DNA of 32,609 bases from Gammaproteobacteria bacterium Ga0077536 (GTDB taxonomy: Bacteria; Pseudomonadota; Gammaproteobacteria; Ga0077536), in contig LNEL01000020.1 of NCBI GenBank assembly GCA_001464935.1, forward strand, positions 1 to 32,609. The letters are read 5' to 3'. A program made the translations under genes and the position numbers. Under the pieces are notes generated by a model, which was given only the letters and a program-made list of their open reading frames with translations, was not told where the DNA came from and did no database searches. The stretch's first letter is position 1, and every line of letters begins with the position of its first letter. Shown one piece after another: positions 1-7,758 of this stretch.

Positions 1-69
1 CCTGCATCGCAGAGACGCCCAGTCAATTCTTCTATTACTCTTCCTCGGTGTTCTCGGTGGCCATTCCCT
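1..69. repeat. Right half of a CACCGAG-type inverted-repeat element, cut by the window edge
   Basis: Bases 1-69 closely match 6474-6540: both begin CCTGCATCGCAGAGACGCC and end CCTCGGTGTTCTCGGTGGC followed by an ATTCC box. At the second site this is the right half of an inverted repeat whose left arm lies at 6409-6426, so the matching left arm here should lie just upstream of the window. In both places the element directly follows the 3' end of a minus-strand gene (monooxygenase at 81, cyclase at 6545), so it may also act as a transcript end structure. Confidence 0.8.
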
Positions 70-80
70 AGCGCTGGCCC

Positions 81-1538
81 TCAGCTCGCCAGTTCGAAGG
101 CCTCGAGCTCGGGCTTCTTCATCACTTCGAAGAAACGATCGCGCGACCACGGCCAGCTCGCCGGCACGCCGTTCTTGTCGAGATACCAGCTCTTGCAGCC
201 GGTCGCCCAGATCGATTTCTTCGCCGCCTCGATGCGCACGTTCTCGAAACTGCTCGACGCTTCGTCCTTCGCCGAGATTTCACGGCAGCTGCCGTCGCGG
301 ATCTTTTCCATCAGCTGCAGGATGTAGTTCAGCTGGTTCTCGGCGATCAGAATCAGTGAGAAGTTGCCGACGGGCCCGTTCGGGCCATTGAGCATGAAGA
401 AGTTCGGGAACTGCGGAATCGAGATCGACAGGTAGGCCGTCGGATGATCGGCCCACACATCGTCGAGATCGACGCCGTGGCGGCCCTTCACGACCGCCGG
501 GCGGATGAAGCTGTCGGTGCGGAACCCGGTGGCGACCACCAGCACGTCGAGTTCGCGCAGTTCGCCGTTCTTCAGGCGCACGCCGTTGGGCTCGATGCAT
601 TCGATGCCGTCGGTCACGAGATGCGCGTTCGGATGCTGGATGGCGTCGTAGAAGTCCGCCGAGAAAATCAGGCGCTTGCAGCCCGCGCGATAGTTCGGCC
701 GCAGCTTCTCGCGCAGCACGGGATCCTTCACGTTCTGTTCGAGGTTCAGCCGGCAGGCCTCCTCGATCTCGCGCATCTCCTCGGATTCCGAATCGATCAC
801 GGCATTCGAGAACTTGCGGAAGTAATCGCTCGCCTCGACGCGCAGCGCTTCCAGCCGCGCCGGGTTGGTGCGGAACTCGTGCTTGTCCTGGTCCGAGTAG
901 ATCACGTTCTCGATCGGCATCACCCACTGTGCGGTGCGCTGGAACAGATCGTAGCGGCCCACCTTGTCGACGAGGGCAGAGGTGATCTGGATGGCAGTCG
1001 AGCCGGTGCCGATCACGCCGACGCGCTTGCCCTTCAGATCGACGCTGTGGTCCCACTGCGCGCTGTGGAAGCGCGCGCCGGCAAAGCTCGCGAGGCCGGG
1101 AATGTCCGCCGTGAACGGATGATGCAGCACGCCGGTCGCGGCGAGGACGACATCGGCGACGTCGTCGCGGCCCGTGGAGGTCTTGATCCGCCAGCGGCCG
1201 TCGATGAACTCGCAGACATCCACCGCCTCATTGAAGCGGATCGCCGGACGCACGTTGTACTTCTCGACAACGCCTTCGAAGTACCGCTGGATCTCCGGGC
1301 CCGAGGCGAACGTGCTGCTCCAGTCCGGATTCGGTTCGAAGGAATACGTGTAGAGATGCGCCGGCACATCGCAGGCGATGCCGGGATAGGTATTCTCGCG
1401 CCACGTGCCGCCGATGCGGTCCGATTTTTCATAGACGACAAAATCCGTGTAGCCGGCTTCCCGCAACCTGATGACGGACAGGATCCCGGCCATGCCTGCG
1501 CCGATGATGACGATACGGGGTTCCACTGACTTCGACAT
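81..1538 (-). CDS. Flavin-containing monooxygenase, Baeyer-Villiger type
   Basis: A 485-residue NAD(P)H- and FAD-dependent class B monooxygenase, expected to insert oxygen into a ketone (Baeyer-Villiger) or oxidise a heteroatom. The FAD Rossmann motif GAGMAG is at residues 13-18. The conserved GGTW...YPG..CD stretch follows at about 43-57. The Baeyer-Villiger fingerprint FAGARFHSAQWD is at 152-163, with F, G, H and W in the FxGxxxHxxxW/D pattern. A second dinucleotide motif GTGSTA is at 177-182 and an ATGF motif lies near residue 340. Length suits the family. The ATG has AGGAGA at 1546-1551 upstream. The gene stands alone on the minus strand, facing away from the exported protein at 1892. Substrate is unknown; the many catabolic genes nearby suggest a cyclic ketone intermediate, which is inference. 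Confidence 0.9.
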   Translation of the reverse strand: MSKSVEPRIVIIGAGMAGILSVIRLREAGYTDFVVYEKSDRIGGTWRENTYPGIACDVPAHLYTYSFEPNPDWSSTFASGPEIQRYFEGVVEKYNVRPAIRFNEAVDVCEFIDGRWRIKTSTGRDDVADVVLAATGVLHHPFTADIPGLASFAGARFHSAQWDHSVDLKGKRVGVIGTGSTAIQITSALVDKVGRYDLFQRTAQWVMPIENVIYSDQDKHEFRTNPARLEALRVEASDYFRKFSNAVIDSESEEMREIEEACRLNLEQNVKDPVLREKLRPNYRAGCKRLIFSADFYDAIQHPNAHLVTDGIECIEPNGVRLKNGELRELDVLVVATGFRTDSFIRPAVVKGRHGVDLDDVWADHPTAYLSISIPQFPNFFMLNGPNGPVGNFSLILIAENQLNYILQLMEKIRDGSCREISAKDEASSSFENVRIEAAKKSIWATGCKSWYLDKNGVPASWPWSRDRFFEVMKKPELEAFELAS

Positions 1539-1783
1539 GCTGAGCTCTCCTGCGCGCTTCCCTCACCATGTCGGAAGCGCTGCTGATCTTGTTTGAATAA
1601 CCGCCGTTCGGTCCGGGCCGACGGCAGGGCGGACCCTCGGATAGTACGTCACCCGATGTCGTATTTTGAAGCCGAAGAGACCGTCACATCAGTCCCCGTC
1701 TCCCGGATTCGCGTCGGCCACTTCTGCGACAGACGCCCGACAGACCTGCGTCGCCAATCCTGTCCCTGCAAATCGCCGACCGC

Positions 1784-1797
1784 CTGATCCGGATCAG
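1784..1797. promoter_or_regulatory. Perfect 14-bp palindrome in a divergent promoter region
   Basis: CTGATCCGGATCAG is a perfect palindrome in the 353-base gap between the divergent monooxygenase (start 1538) and the exported protein (start 1892). Such a dyad could be an operator for a dimeric regulator, but no regulator gene is adjacent and no clear -35/-10 pair was found. Apart from this dyad I see nothing in 1539-1891; the short open frames there have no coding character. Confidence 0.3.
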
Positions 1798-1891
1798 CCT
1801 GCCTGACAGTCGCCGTCGCACACTGGTGCCAACGAAAAAGAAAAGCGCCAACGGAATGGCCGTCCCCTACAAATCCACAGAGGGTTCTGTC

Positions 1892-2827
1892 ATGTCCATT
1901 CGCTACTCGTCCCCGCTTTCTATTTCCGATGCTCTGACCACCGAGCTGCGTGCACAGCGCACCCGCCACGGTCTTCCGCTCAGCCTGTGCCTGGCCGCGC
2001 TGCTGACGGGTGCAGTTGACTGCGTTGCAGCAACGACCGCAACCAGCACCGTCTCCGCTGACTGGGATTCAAGCGGAAGCCTGTTCTGGACTTCAGACAG
2101 CGGGCAATTGCTGACCTGGGGTGCCGGCTTCGACTTTTCCGCCAGTTCAGTCGCCCAGACTGAAGTGCGCGTCAACGATGTGCTGAAGGACAGCGACTCG
2201 GCCTTCGACTTCAGTTGGCGCACGCTGGGCATCACCTCGTCCTACAGCGGCGCGGAGGGCACTCTCAGCGCAAGCGGCAGCACGAATGACACGGCTATGG
2301 CCGCGAACGCCAGCGCGACCCCGCTTGCCGGCATGTCGGACCGGCGCCTGGAAGCGCGCGGTTACGCCGCGCATGCGGGCCGCTTCACGGTCGGCGGCGC
2401 CGGCAACATCACCTTGAGCTTTCCGTATCAGTATCAACTCGAAGTGCAGAAGGCGCGGTCCGAGGACGGCGCGTTTGCGGGCATCTCCGGCTTCCTGAGC
2501 CTGGACAACTATGGCCCGACACCGGCGACGAATACGCCACCGTACACGCCGCTCACGTCGGTGTATCAGTTCGGCGAGCAGCAGCAGGCGGGGCTTGGCA
2601 TCGGTGACACGCAATTGGCCAAGTCGGTCAGCGGCACGGGGATGATGACGCTGACGCTGTTCTTCAATGACGGTGACAAAGGCTATTTCGCGCTCGGCTT
2701 CACCGGTGATGCCTATGGCTACACCGCACCGGACGTGGTGCCATTGCCCGGCGCACTCGGCCTGATGTTGGCGGGCGTAGTCGGCGTGGCCGCCACGGCA
2801 CTGCGGCGCGGGCGGCCCGGCGCCTGA
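1892..2827 (+). CDS. Exported protein with VPLP/PEP-CTERM sorting tail
   Basis: A 311-residue secreted protein of unknown function. A signal peptide is visible: a basic N-region ending RTRHG, hydrophobic LPLSLCLAALLTGA, then an Ala-rich exit. The body is rich in Ser, Thr, Gly and Ala, as in beta-sandwich surface proteins. The C-terminus carries the three-part sorting signal: VPLPG, a hydrophobic helix (ALGLMLAGVVGVAATAL) and a basic RRGR end. In PEP-/VPLPA-CTERM systems an exosortase cleaves this tail at the inner membrane, and cargo is usually tied to exopolysaccharide or biofilm; no exosortase is in this window. The ATG at 1892 is preferred over an in-frame ATG at 1826 because AGAGGG precedes it at 1879-1884 and the signal peptide then has normal length. 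Confidence 0.8.
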   Translation: MSIRYSSPLSISDALTTELRAQRTRHGLPLSLCLAALLTGAVDCVAATTATSTVSADWDSSGSLFWTSDSGQLLTWGAGFDFSASSVAQTEVRVNDVLKDSDSAFDFSWRTLGITSSYSGAEGTLSASGSTNDTAMAANASATPLAGMSDRRLEARGYAAHAGRFTVGGAGNITLSFPYQYQLEVQKARSEDGAFAGISGFLSLDNYGPTPATNTPPYTPLTSVYQFGEQQQAGLGIGDTQLAKSVSGTGMMTLTLFFNDGDKGYFALGFTGDAYGYTAPDVVPLPGALGLMLAGVVGVAATALRRGRPGA

Positions 2828-2833
2828 CCGGCG

Positions 2834-2858
2834 CGCCGCGCGCGTATCGCGCGCGGCG
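2834..2858. terminator. Strong GC hairpin between convergent genes
   Basis: Bases 2834-2844 and 2848-2858 form a perfect 11-bp GC stem (CGCCGCGCGCG) with a TAT loop. It lies 6 bases after the exported-protein stop and 23 bases beyond the stop of the convergent Rieske gene. No T-run follows on either strand, so it is a candidate two-way terminator or transcript-end stabiliser rather than a classical intrinsic terminator. Confidence 0.55.
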
Positions 2859-2881
2859 GGGGTGTCATCGCGCGCGCCTGC

Positions 2882-4123
2882 TCAGCCCGCGCGATACTCC
2901 GCCAGTGGCGGCATGCCGAGCGCGCTGCGGTAATTGTTGTGAAAGTGGTGCAGCGCGGGCTCGTTGCGCCCGAACAGGAAGTATTCGACCTTGCCGCTGT
3001 TCGCCGTCGCCTGCGTCTTCTCGCCCATCGCATAGTCTTCGTGTTCGACGGTGCTGACGAAGAGTTCGACCGTCGCGGTGACGTCGAGCGCGAGCTGGGC
3101 GGAAGTATCGGCCGCGTAGAGATTCTCGGCGGTGACCTTGCTGACTCTGCCGGCGGACTCGATCAGGGCTGCTATCTGCGGCGTCGCGAAGTGCGACACG
3201 CGGCTCAGCGATTGGCCGACCTTCTCGCGATTCGGGTAGATGCGCACGAGCACCAGCATGCCGGCGAGCGCGACGAGCTGAATGTTCGGGAACAGGTAAT
3301 AGGCGACGGCACAGGCGGAACTGAGCTTCCACTCTTCCTCGGGCAGTGCGCGCATCGCATCGATATAGCGGCTGGCGAGTGTCAGCCGATGATGGCGGCC
3401 GTATTCGCGATAGCCGAGCGCATCGCCATGCAGCAGGTTCGACACCGTCTTCTTGTGCAGCGCGGTGAAGTGGTAGATCTCGCCGAAGGTGTCGTTGGCA
3501 ATCTTCCAGTTCAGCGGCTTGTCGAGCACCGACTCGCCCTGCCACACGCAGCTGCCGAGATCCCATGCCGCGAGTTCGGCCGCGAGTTCGGCGCCGAGCA
3601 GCGCGTCGACGTCGATCTCGCCATCCTGCCGCGGATGCACGAAGAGCATGCCGTACTTTTCCTCTGACGGCAGCTCGACGAGACCATGACAGGCCTTGTC
3701 GATTTCGCCGAACTGGTCGGCGAGCCGAACGCCGACGAGACGGCCGTCGGTGGCGAAGGTCCACGAATGGAACGGGCACACGAAGCGCGACTTCTCGCCG
3801 CGCGCCTCGCTCGTCAGCTGCGCACCGCGATGGCGACACGCGTTGACGAACGCGTGGAATTTGCCGCGCTCGTCACGCGTCGCGAGGATCGGCAAGCCGA
3901 GATCCTCGCAGGTGATATAGCTGCCGGGCTTCGGCAGTTCGCCCGACAGACCGATCACCTGCGGGTGATTGACGAAAAACTCCTGCCACTCGCGCTGCGC
4001 CAGCCCCTCATCGGTGTAGGACGAGGTCGGGCTGACGGCGACGCGTCCGGCGTCTGCCGTCTGCTTGCTGTCGATGTAGTCGATCAGTTCCCGGATGATG
4101 CCAAGTTCAGCTTCGCGATTCAT
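2882..4123 (-). CDS. Rieske non-heme iron oxygenase, alpha subunit
   Basis: A 413-residue catalytic subunit of a ring-hydroxylating or demethylating oxygenase. The Rieske [2Fe-2S] ligands are C96, H98, C116 and H119 (ACRH and CPFHSW). The mononuclear iron site is GEIYHFTALH, with H218 and H223, and the third ligand is probably D363 in HEDYAMGEK. The residue that is Asp in naphthalene dioxygenase (bridge between Rieske and iron centres) is Glu215 here. No beta subunit, ferredoxin or reductase gene is beside it, so electrons must come from elsewhere. AGGAGA at 4131-4136 precedes the ATG. The start overlaps the stop of the upstream TetR gene as ATGA, implying coupled translation. Substrate is unknown. 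Confidence 0.9.
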   Translation of the reverse strand: MNREAELGIIRELIDYIDSKQTADAGRVAVSPTSSYTDEGLAQREWQEFFVNHPQVIGLSGELPKPGSYITCEDLGLPILATRDERGKFHAFVNACRHRGAQLTSEARGEKSRFVCPFHSWTFATDGRLVGVRLADQFGEIDKACHGLVELPSEEKYGMLFVHPRQDGEIDVDALLGAELAAELAAWDLGSCVWQGESVLDKPLNWKIANDTFGEIYHFTALHKKTVSNLLHGDALGYREYGRHHRLTLASRYIDAMRALPEEEWKLSSACAVAYYLFPNIQLVALAGMLVLVRIYPNREKVGQSLSRVSHFATPQIAALIESAGRVSKVTAENLYAADTSAQLALDVTATVELFVSTVEHEDYAMGEKTQATANSGKVEYFLFGRNEPALHHFHNNYRSALGMPPLAEYRAG

Positions 4124-4845
4124 TTCGTTTTCTCCTGTTGACGTCGTGCGCGGCGCGCCGACGCGGGCGCAGTGGCTGCCCGCTCGGCGGATGCCGACAG
4201 GGCTGCGATCTTCTTCAAGAGCTGGGCGTGGAAGGTATCAACGGCGTCCGCCGCGAGCGCCAGATGAATGTCGAGCAGCGCGACGCGACGGAACTCCCCA
4301 ATCGAAATCTGCCCCGACGCCCACGCCCGACAGCTCGAGCGGTAACTGCGGAACACGAGATCGGCGATCGCGTCAGGGCGCACGCGCCCTGCCAGCAGGC
4401 GTGCTTCGCGGCAGGCGCGAATGCCGTCGTCGATCAGGCGGTGGCCCCAGGCATAGAGGCGGGCGACGCGGTCGTCGTCCGGTCCCACCTGGGCGAGGTG
4501 TTCGACGGCGAGAAATGCCGGCCGGTAGAACTGCTCGTCCTCGGCATACAGCGCGGTGGACGCAGTGACGATGGCGGTCGCGAGCGCGAGCGGTTCGGCA
4601 TCGCTCGCGGTCTGGATGCGGCTCTCGACCTCGAACAGCGCCTCGCCGATCAGGGCGACGATCACTTCCTCCTTGTTGCCGATGAGGTTGTAGATCGTCG
4701 GCACGGTGACGTCGGCGAGGCGCGCGAGATCGCGCAGGTTCATCGCCTCGAAGCCGCCGTGCGCGAGCAGGCCCCGCGCCTCGGCGAGGATGCGGGCACG
4801 ACGCTTCTGCATGTTGTGGGCGCGGAGGCTGACGGGTTCGAGCAT
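4120..4845 (-). CDS. TetR/AcrR-family transcriptional regulator
   Basis: A 241-residue one-component repressor type. The N-terminal helix-turn-helix covers about residues 15-62 (RILAEARGLLAHGGFEAMNLRDLARLADVT..TIYNLIGNKEEVI, given here in part), the standard TetR fold. The variable C-terminal ligand domain follows, ending in a basic RRARRQQEKTK tail. It is the first gene of a two-gene minus-strand operon with the Rieske oxygenase (4-base ATGA overlap), so it probably controls that operon and perhaps the divergent gene at 4972. The ATG at 4845 has no strong ribosome site; a second Met at 4812 would also keep the DNA-binding domain. Confidence 0.88.
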   Translation of the reverse strand: MLEPVSLRAHNMQKRRARILAEARGLLAHGGFEAMNLRDLARLADVTVPTIYNLIGNKEEVIVALIGEALFEVESRIQTASDAEPLALATAIVTASTALYAEDEQFYRPAFLAVEHLAQVGPDDDRVARLYAWGHRLIDDGIRACREARLLAGRVRPDAIADLVFRSYRSSCRAWASGQISIGEFRRVALLDIHLALAADAVDTFHAQLLKKIAALSASAERAATAPASARRARRQQEKTK

Positions 4846-4865
4846 GGCCGAAGTTTGGCACGCCG

Positions 4866-4891
4866 TTAAAATTTCAACAACGATAAAATTT
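4866..4891. promoter_or_regulatory. AT-rich promoter island with repeated TAAAATTT
   Basis: In the 126-base gap between divergent TetR and phosphotransferase genes there is a sharp AT-rich patch. It carries TTAAAATTT at 4866-4874 and ATAAAATTT at 4883-4891, 17 bases apart; each core is close to self-complementary. It contrasts with the GC-rich surroundings and is the natural place for the TetR promoter/operator. No convincing -35/-10 pair could be fixed. Confidence 0.4.
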
Positions 4892-4971
4892 TTCTGCGGT
4901 GCAAAAAATTCCGCGCATCGGACGGCCTCGGTACACTGCCGACCTCACCCCAGCCCGGAAGCTGTCCCTGC

Positions 4972-5985
4972 ATGGAACTCGACGAACTTCGTGAGCGCCT
5001 GACGCGCTTTGCCGCCGCCCACTACGGACCCGGCCAGATCATCCACGGCCTCGGCGGTTTCTCCGGCAGTCACGGCGGGCTCACCTTCGGCTTCGAGATC
5101 CGGGAGGCGGCGCGCGACACGTGCACCGCCGCGCTCGTCATCCGCCTGTCGCCGGTCGGCGTGCGCCGCGCGTCGAACACCGACGTGCTGCGCCAGGTGC
5201 CCCTGCTGCAGACGCTGGCTGCGCACGGCTTTCCGGTGCCGCCGATCCGCCATCACGGCGCTGACGACGAATTCTTCCCCACGGCCTACGTGATGTTCGA
5301 CAAGTTGCCCGGCCACTCCTTCATCGTGTGGGAGCCCGATGCGAGCTTCGATCTGGGCGACGCGGCGGTCGGTGGCCTGTGGCGGCAGGCGATCGGGCTG
5401 GTCGCCCGCGTGCACCAGTTCGACTGGCAGCGGCACCTCGGCGACTGGGAAAAGCCGCTCGACATGTCGCGAGAGGTCACACGCTGGGATCCTGTGCTCG
5501 AGAAGGCGGCCGAAGCGCAGTGGAAGGCGCTTGGCGAGGGCGTGCGCGCGCTGCTGCTCGCCACCCCGCCGCCGCCGTCGCCGCTGGGCCTCATGCACGG
5601 CGACTGTCAGCCCGGCAATATCCTGTTCGACGCACGCGGCGACGTCGTCGCGCTGCTCGACTGGGAACTGTCCGGTATCGGGCCGCAGTACTACGACCTC
5701 GCGTGGCTCATCATGATTGGCGATCGCGCGAACTGGCACGCCGATTGGTACGCGCACAATCCGCTGACACCCGACGAGATGATCGAAGAATACGTGCGCC
5801 TCACCGGCCGCGACTGCGCCGGCCTCGCGTGGTATCGCGCGCTCGCCGGCTACAAGATGGCGACGATCACCGGCCTCTACGTACGCCTGCACCGCGAAGG
5901 CAAACGGCCGGATGCGGCATGGGAAAAAATGGCCCTCGCCCTGCCTGCGATGTACGGCCACTGCCGCGCGTTGCTGGGCGGCTGA
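4972..5985 (+). CDS. Phosphotransferase-family (APH/ACAD10-like) protein
   Basis: A 337-residue protein of the aminoglycoside phosphotransferase/choline kinase fold. Catalytic-loop motif HGDCQPGNILF gives H209, D211 and N216; the metal-binding motif is LLDWEL with D230. An N-terminal lobe with VIRLSP (the nucleotide-binding strand region) precedes. Relatives of this branch are common beside acyl-CoA dehydrogenase genes in catabolic clusters and are related to the N-terminal kinase part of ACAD10, which phosphorylates hydroxy-acyl substrates. A real antibiotic-resistance role is unlikely. It is divergent from the TetR gene and may share its control. The start has no strong ribosome site but fits the domain. 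Confidence 0.82.
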   Translation: MELDELRERLTRFAAAHYGPGQIIHGLGGFSGSHGGLTFGFEIREAARDTCTAALVIRLSPVGVRRASNTDVLRQVPLLQTLAAHGFPVPPIRHHGADDEFFPTAYVMFDKLPGHSFIVWEPDASFDLGDAAVGGLWRQAIGLVARVHQFDWQRHLGDWEKPLDMSREVTRWDPVLEKAAEAQWKALGEGVRALLLATPPPPSPLGLMHGDCQPGNILFDARGDVVALLDWELSGIGPQYYDLAWLIMIGDRANWHADWYAHNPLTPDEMIEEYVRLTGRDCAGLAWYRALAGYKMATITGLYVRLHREGKRPDAAWEKMALALPAMYGHCRALLGG

Positions 5986-6030
5986 GCTGCGTCGGGGGCG
6001 CTGAGCCTTCGATTGGCGTGGATGAATCCA

Positions 6031-6173
6031 GCCATGGAGGGCACGGAGGACACGGAGGACACGGAGAAAAACGTTGCAGGGTGATGAGCCGCCGATTTGT
6101 TCGCACCACCTGCCCGCCTGCGCTTCGGAGGCACAAAACCAAATCATTTTTTCTTCTCCGTGCCCTCCGTGGC
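6031..6173. repeat. CACGGAG inverted-repeat element with 9-bp tandem unit
   Basis: The left arm GCCATGGAGGGCACGGAG (6031-6048) continues as further ACGGAGGAC units, a 9-bp tandem repeat, to about 6071. The right arm at 6147-6173 reads TTCTCCGTGCCCTCCGTGGC, its near reverse complement. About 75 non-conserved bases lie between. Elements of this look, rich in CTCCGTG, are widely scattered between genes in proteobacteria. This is the first of three adjoining inverted-repeat elements that fill 5986-6544. Confidence 0.75.
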
Positions 6174-6237
6174 TAAATGGATGATCACAAATGTCGATCA
6201 CTCGCCATGAACCCGCGCGAAAGTCCGGGACACCGTA

Positions 6238-6388
6238 TAGGTTGGGCTGACGCAGGAAGCCCAACAACTGCGTCTCTGTGACTACCCGCGAACGCGGGGC
6301 CATCGATCCCGGTCGGACGCGAGCCAGGGCACGACACAGGAGCGCGGCGAGGGCGCACGCGTTGGGCTTCCTGCGTCAGCCCAACCTA
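6238..6388. repeat. REP pair: 28-bp perfect inverted repeat, copy 1
   Basis: The left arm 6238-6265 (TAGGTTGGGCTGACGCAGG then AAGCCCAAC) is the exact reverse complement of 6361-6388, with 95 bases between. Each arm folds on itself through GTTGGGCT and AGCCCAAC, the look of REP palindromes arranged head-to-head. A second pair is at 13538-13685 and a lone arm at 19875-19902. The inner sequence is only partly conserved between pairs (a GCGTCTC box next to the left arm, a GGTCCCGGTCGG-like box in the middle). Confidence 0.9.
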
Positions 6389-6408
6389 CGCGCTGGATTT
6401 CCGTTTTC

Positions 6409-6540
6409 GCCACCGAGAACACGGAGAAGGGAAAGGGAGATGGCGCCCCGAAGCGCCCGCGCCGCGTGTGGCGCCTGCATCGCAGAGACGCCGAATCAAT
6501 TCCCCTGTTTCACTTCCTCGGTGTTCTCGGTGGCTATTCC
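6409..6540. repeat. CACCGAG inverted-repeat element, full copy
   Basis: The left arm GCCACCGAGAACACGGAG (6409-6426) pairs with CCTCGGTGTTCTCGGTGGC (6516-6534), one base imperfect at the end. The inner part contains CCTGCATCGCAGAGACGCC, shared with 1-69 at the window start. The element ends right at the stop of the cyclase gene. Confidence 0.8.
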
Positions 6541-6544
6541 GCGC

Positions 6545-7516
6545 CTATTTGATCACCACCGGATTCACCGGCGCCCCCGCGCCGTTGACGATCTTCAGCG
6601 GAGCGGCGACGTAAAGGAAGGTGTACTGGCCGTCGGCGGCGCAGTCGGTGGCGAGGTCGTCGAGCCAGGCGATTTCCGTCAGGGTCACGCCGAGATTGCG
6701 CATCAGCGCGTTGTGCAGCGGCAGCACCACGCCGGACACGGGGTCGACCGTGACTTCATTGGCGATCGTGTCGGTGACGAGATTCGGAATCTCCATGTCG
6801 TGGAACCACTGTACGAGCTCGGGGCTGTAGGTGAGACCGGGTTCGATGAAGTTGCCGTAGAACTCTTCGCGCGAAACCTTGTAGAACTTCGCGATCCAGC
6901 CCGTGCGCACGATGAGGATGTCGCGCGGCCTGATTTCCGTGCCCTGCGCCTTGGCGCAGGCCATGAGATCTTCGTGTGTGAAGGTCTCGGCGACGTCCAG
7001 CACCTCCTTGCCACGCCAGCGCGCGATGTCGAGCAGGATGCCGCGACCGACGATGCCGCGCTCGGCCAGTGGCATGATGCTCGCCTTCGACAGACCGCCG
7101 ATCGTGGTCTTGGCGTCATAGCCGTTCCAGATCTGGCCGTCGCACCACACGTGGCCCAGCGCATCGTATTGCGTCGAACCCTGCGGAAAGCAGGTCATGT
7201 AATCGTCGGCGTAGTGCACGCCGCCATCGAAATGCTGGCCCTTGCCGGCGATCCAGTGGCCTTCGTCCATCACGTTGACGCGAATCGCGCCGGAGCGGCC
7301 GGGCCACACCGGATCGCCCGCCGGGTTCGCCATGGGGACCTGCAGCGTGAACACCTTGCCCGAGCGGATGCAGCCCGCTGCCGTGACGATCAGCTCGGGG
7401 GTCAGGTAGTTCAGGCTGCCGACTTCGTCGTCCGGCCCCCACTTGCCCCAGTTCTTCGGCGCATCCTTCAACAATTCGCCGACTGGCGGCACGTCCTTCT
7501 TGGGGGTGGCGGTCAT
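6545..7516 (-). CDS. Cyclase-family (kynurenine-formamidase-like) hydrolase
   Basis: A 323-residue member of the putative cyclase/metal-dependent hydrolase family (PF04199 type), which includes kynurenine formamidase and enzymes that open or close lactone or amide rings. The family core appears as WGKWGPDDEVGSLNYLTPE near the N-terminus, typical of the long bacterial branch. The metal-site region reads TQYDALGHVWCDGQIWNG at about residues 115-132, where Asp and His replace the HxGTHxDxPxH of short members. AGGAG precedes the ATG. It is alone on the minus strand, divergent from the RidA operon; both flanks suggest a catabolic accessory enzyme. The true substrate is unknown. Confidence 0.85.
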   Translation of the reverse strand: MTATPKKDVPPVGELLKDAPKNWGKWGPDDEVGSLNYLTPELIVTAAGCIRSGKVFTLQVPMANPAGDPVWPGRSGAIRVNVMDEGHWIAGKGQHFDGGVHYADDYMTCFPQGSTQYDALGHVWCDGQIWNGYDAKTTIGGLSKASIMPLAERGIVGRGILLDIARWRGKEVLDVAETFTHEDLMACAKAQGTEIRPRDILIVRTGWIAKFYKVSREEFYGNFIEPGLTYSPELVQWFHDMEIPNLVTDTIANEVTVDPVSGVVLPLHNALMRNLGVTLTEIAWLDDLATDCAADGQYTFLYVAAPLKIVNGAGAPVNPVVIK

Positions 7517-7758
7517 GGCACTCTCCTTGACGGGTCAACGGGACGCGAAGCGTCGGTGGAGGCTGACGATAATGTCCCGACCGTCGCTCGGGCAAGCGCT
7601 ACGTCCATGCGCGCACCGGATGCATCGCGCGACGCGGACCGATATCCTGAGCGAAGCACGTCACGCATCGCGTCCGACGTCAGACATCCACTCAGCCGCC
7701 GCACTGCCGCAGGCACGAGCCGACGGCCTTGCACATTCCCACCCGTCAGGAGGTTTCA

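Noticed and set aside
1593..1787. Small plus-strand open frame in the gap before the exported protein
   Set aside because: No ribosome site, no recognisable domain, and composition like the surrounding non-coding DNA.
4972..5985. Aminoglycoside resistance gene
   Set aside because: The fold is shared, but the sequence matches the ACAD10-like catabolic branch and the context is metabolic.
6031..6071. Tandem CACGGAGGA units considered as a CRISPR-like array
   Set aside because: Units are 9 bases with no spacers and form one arm of an inverted repeat.
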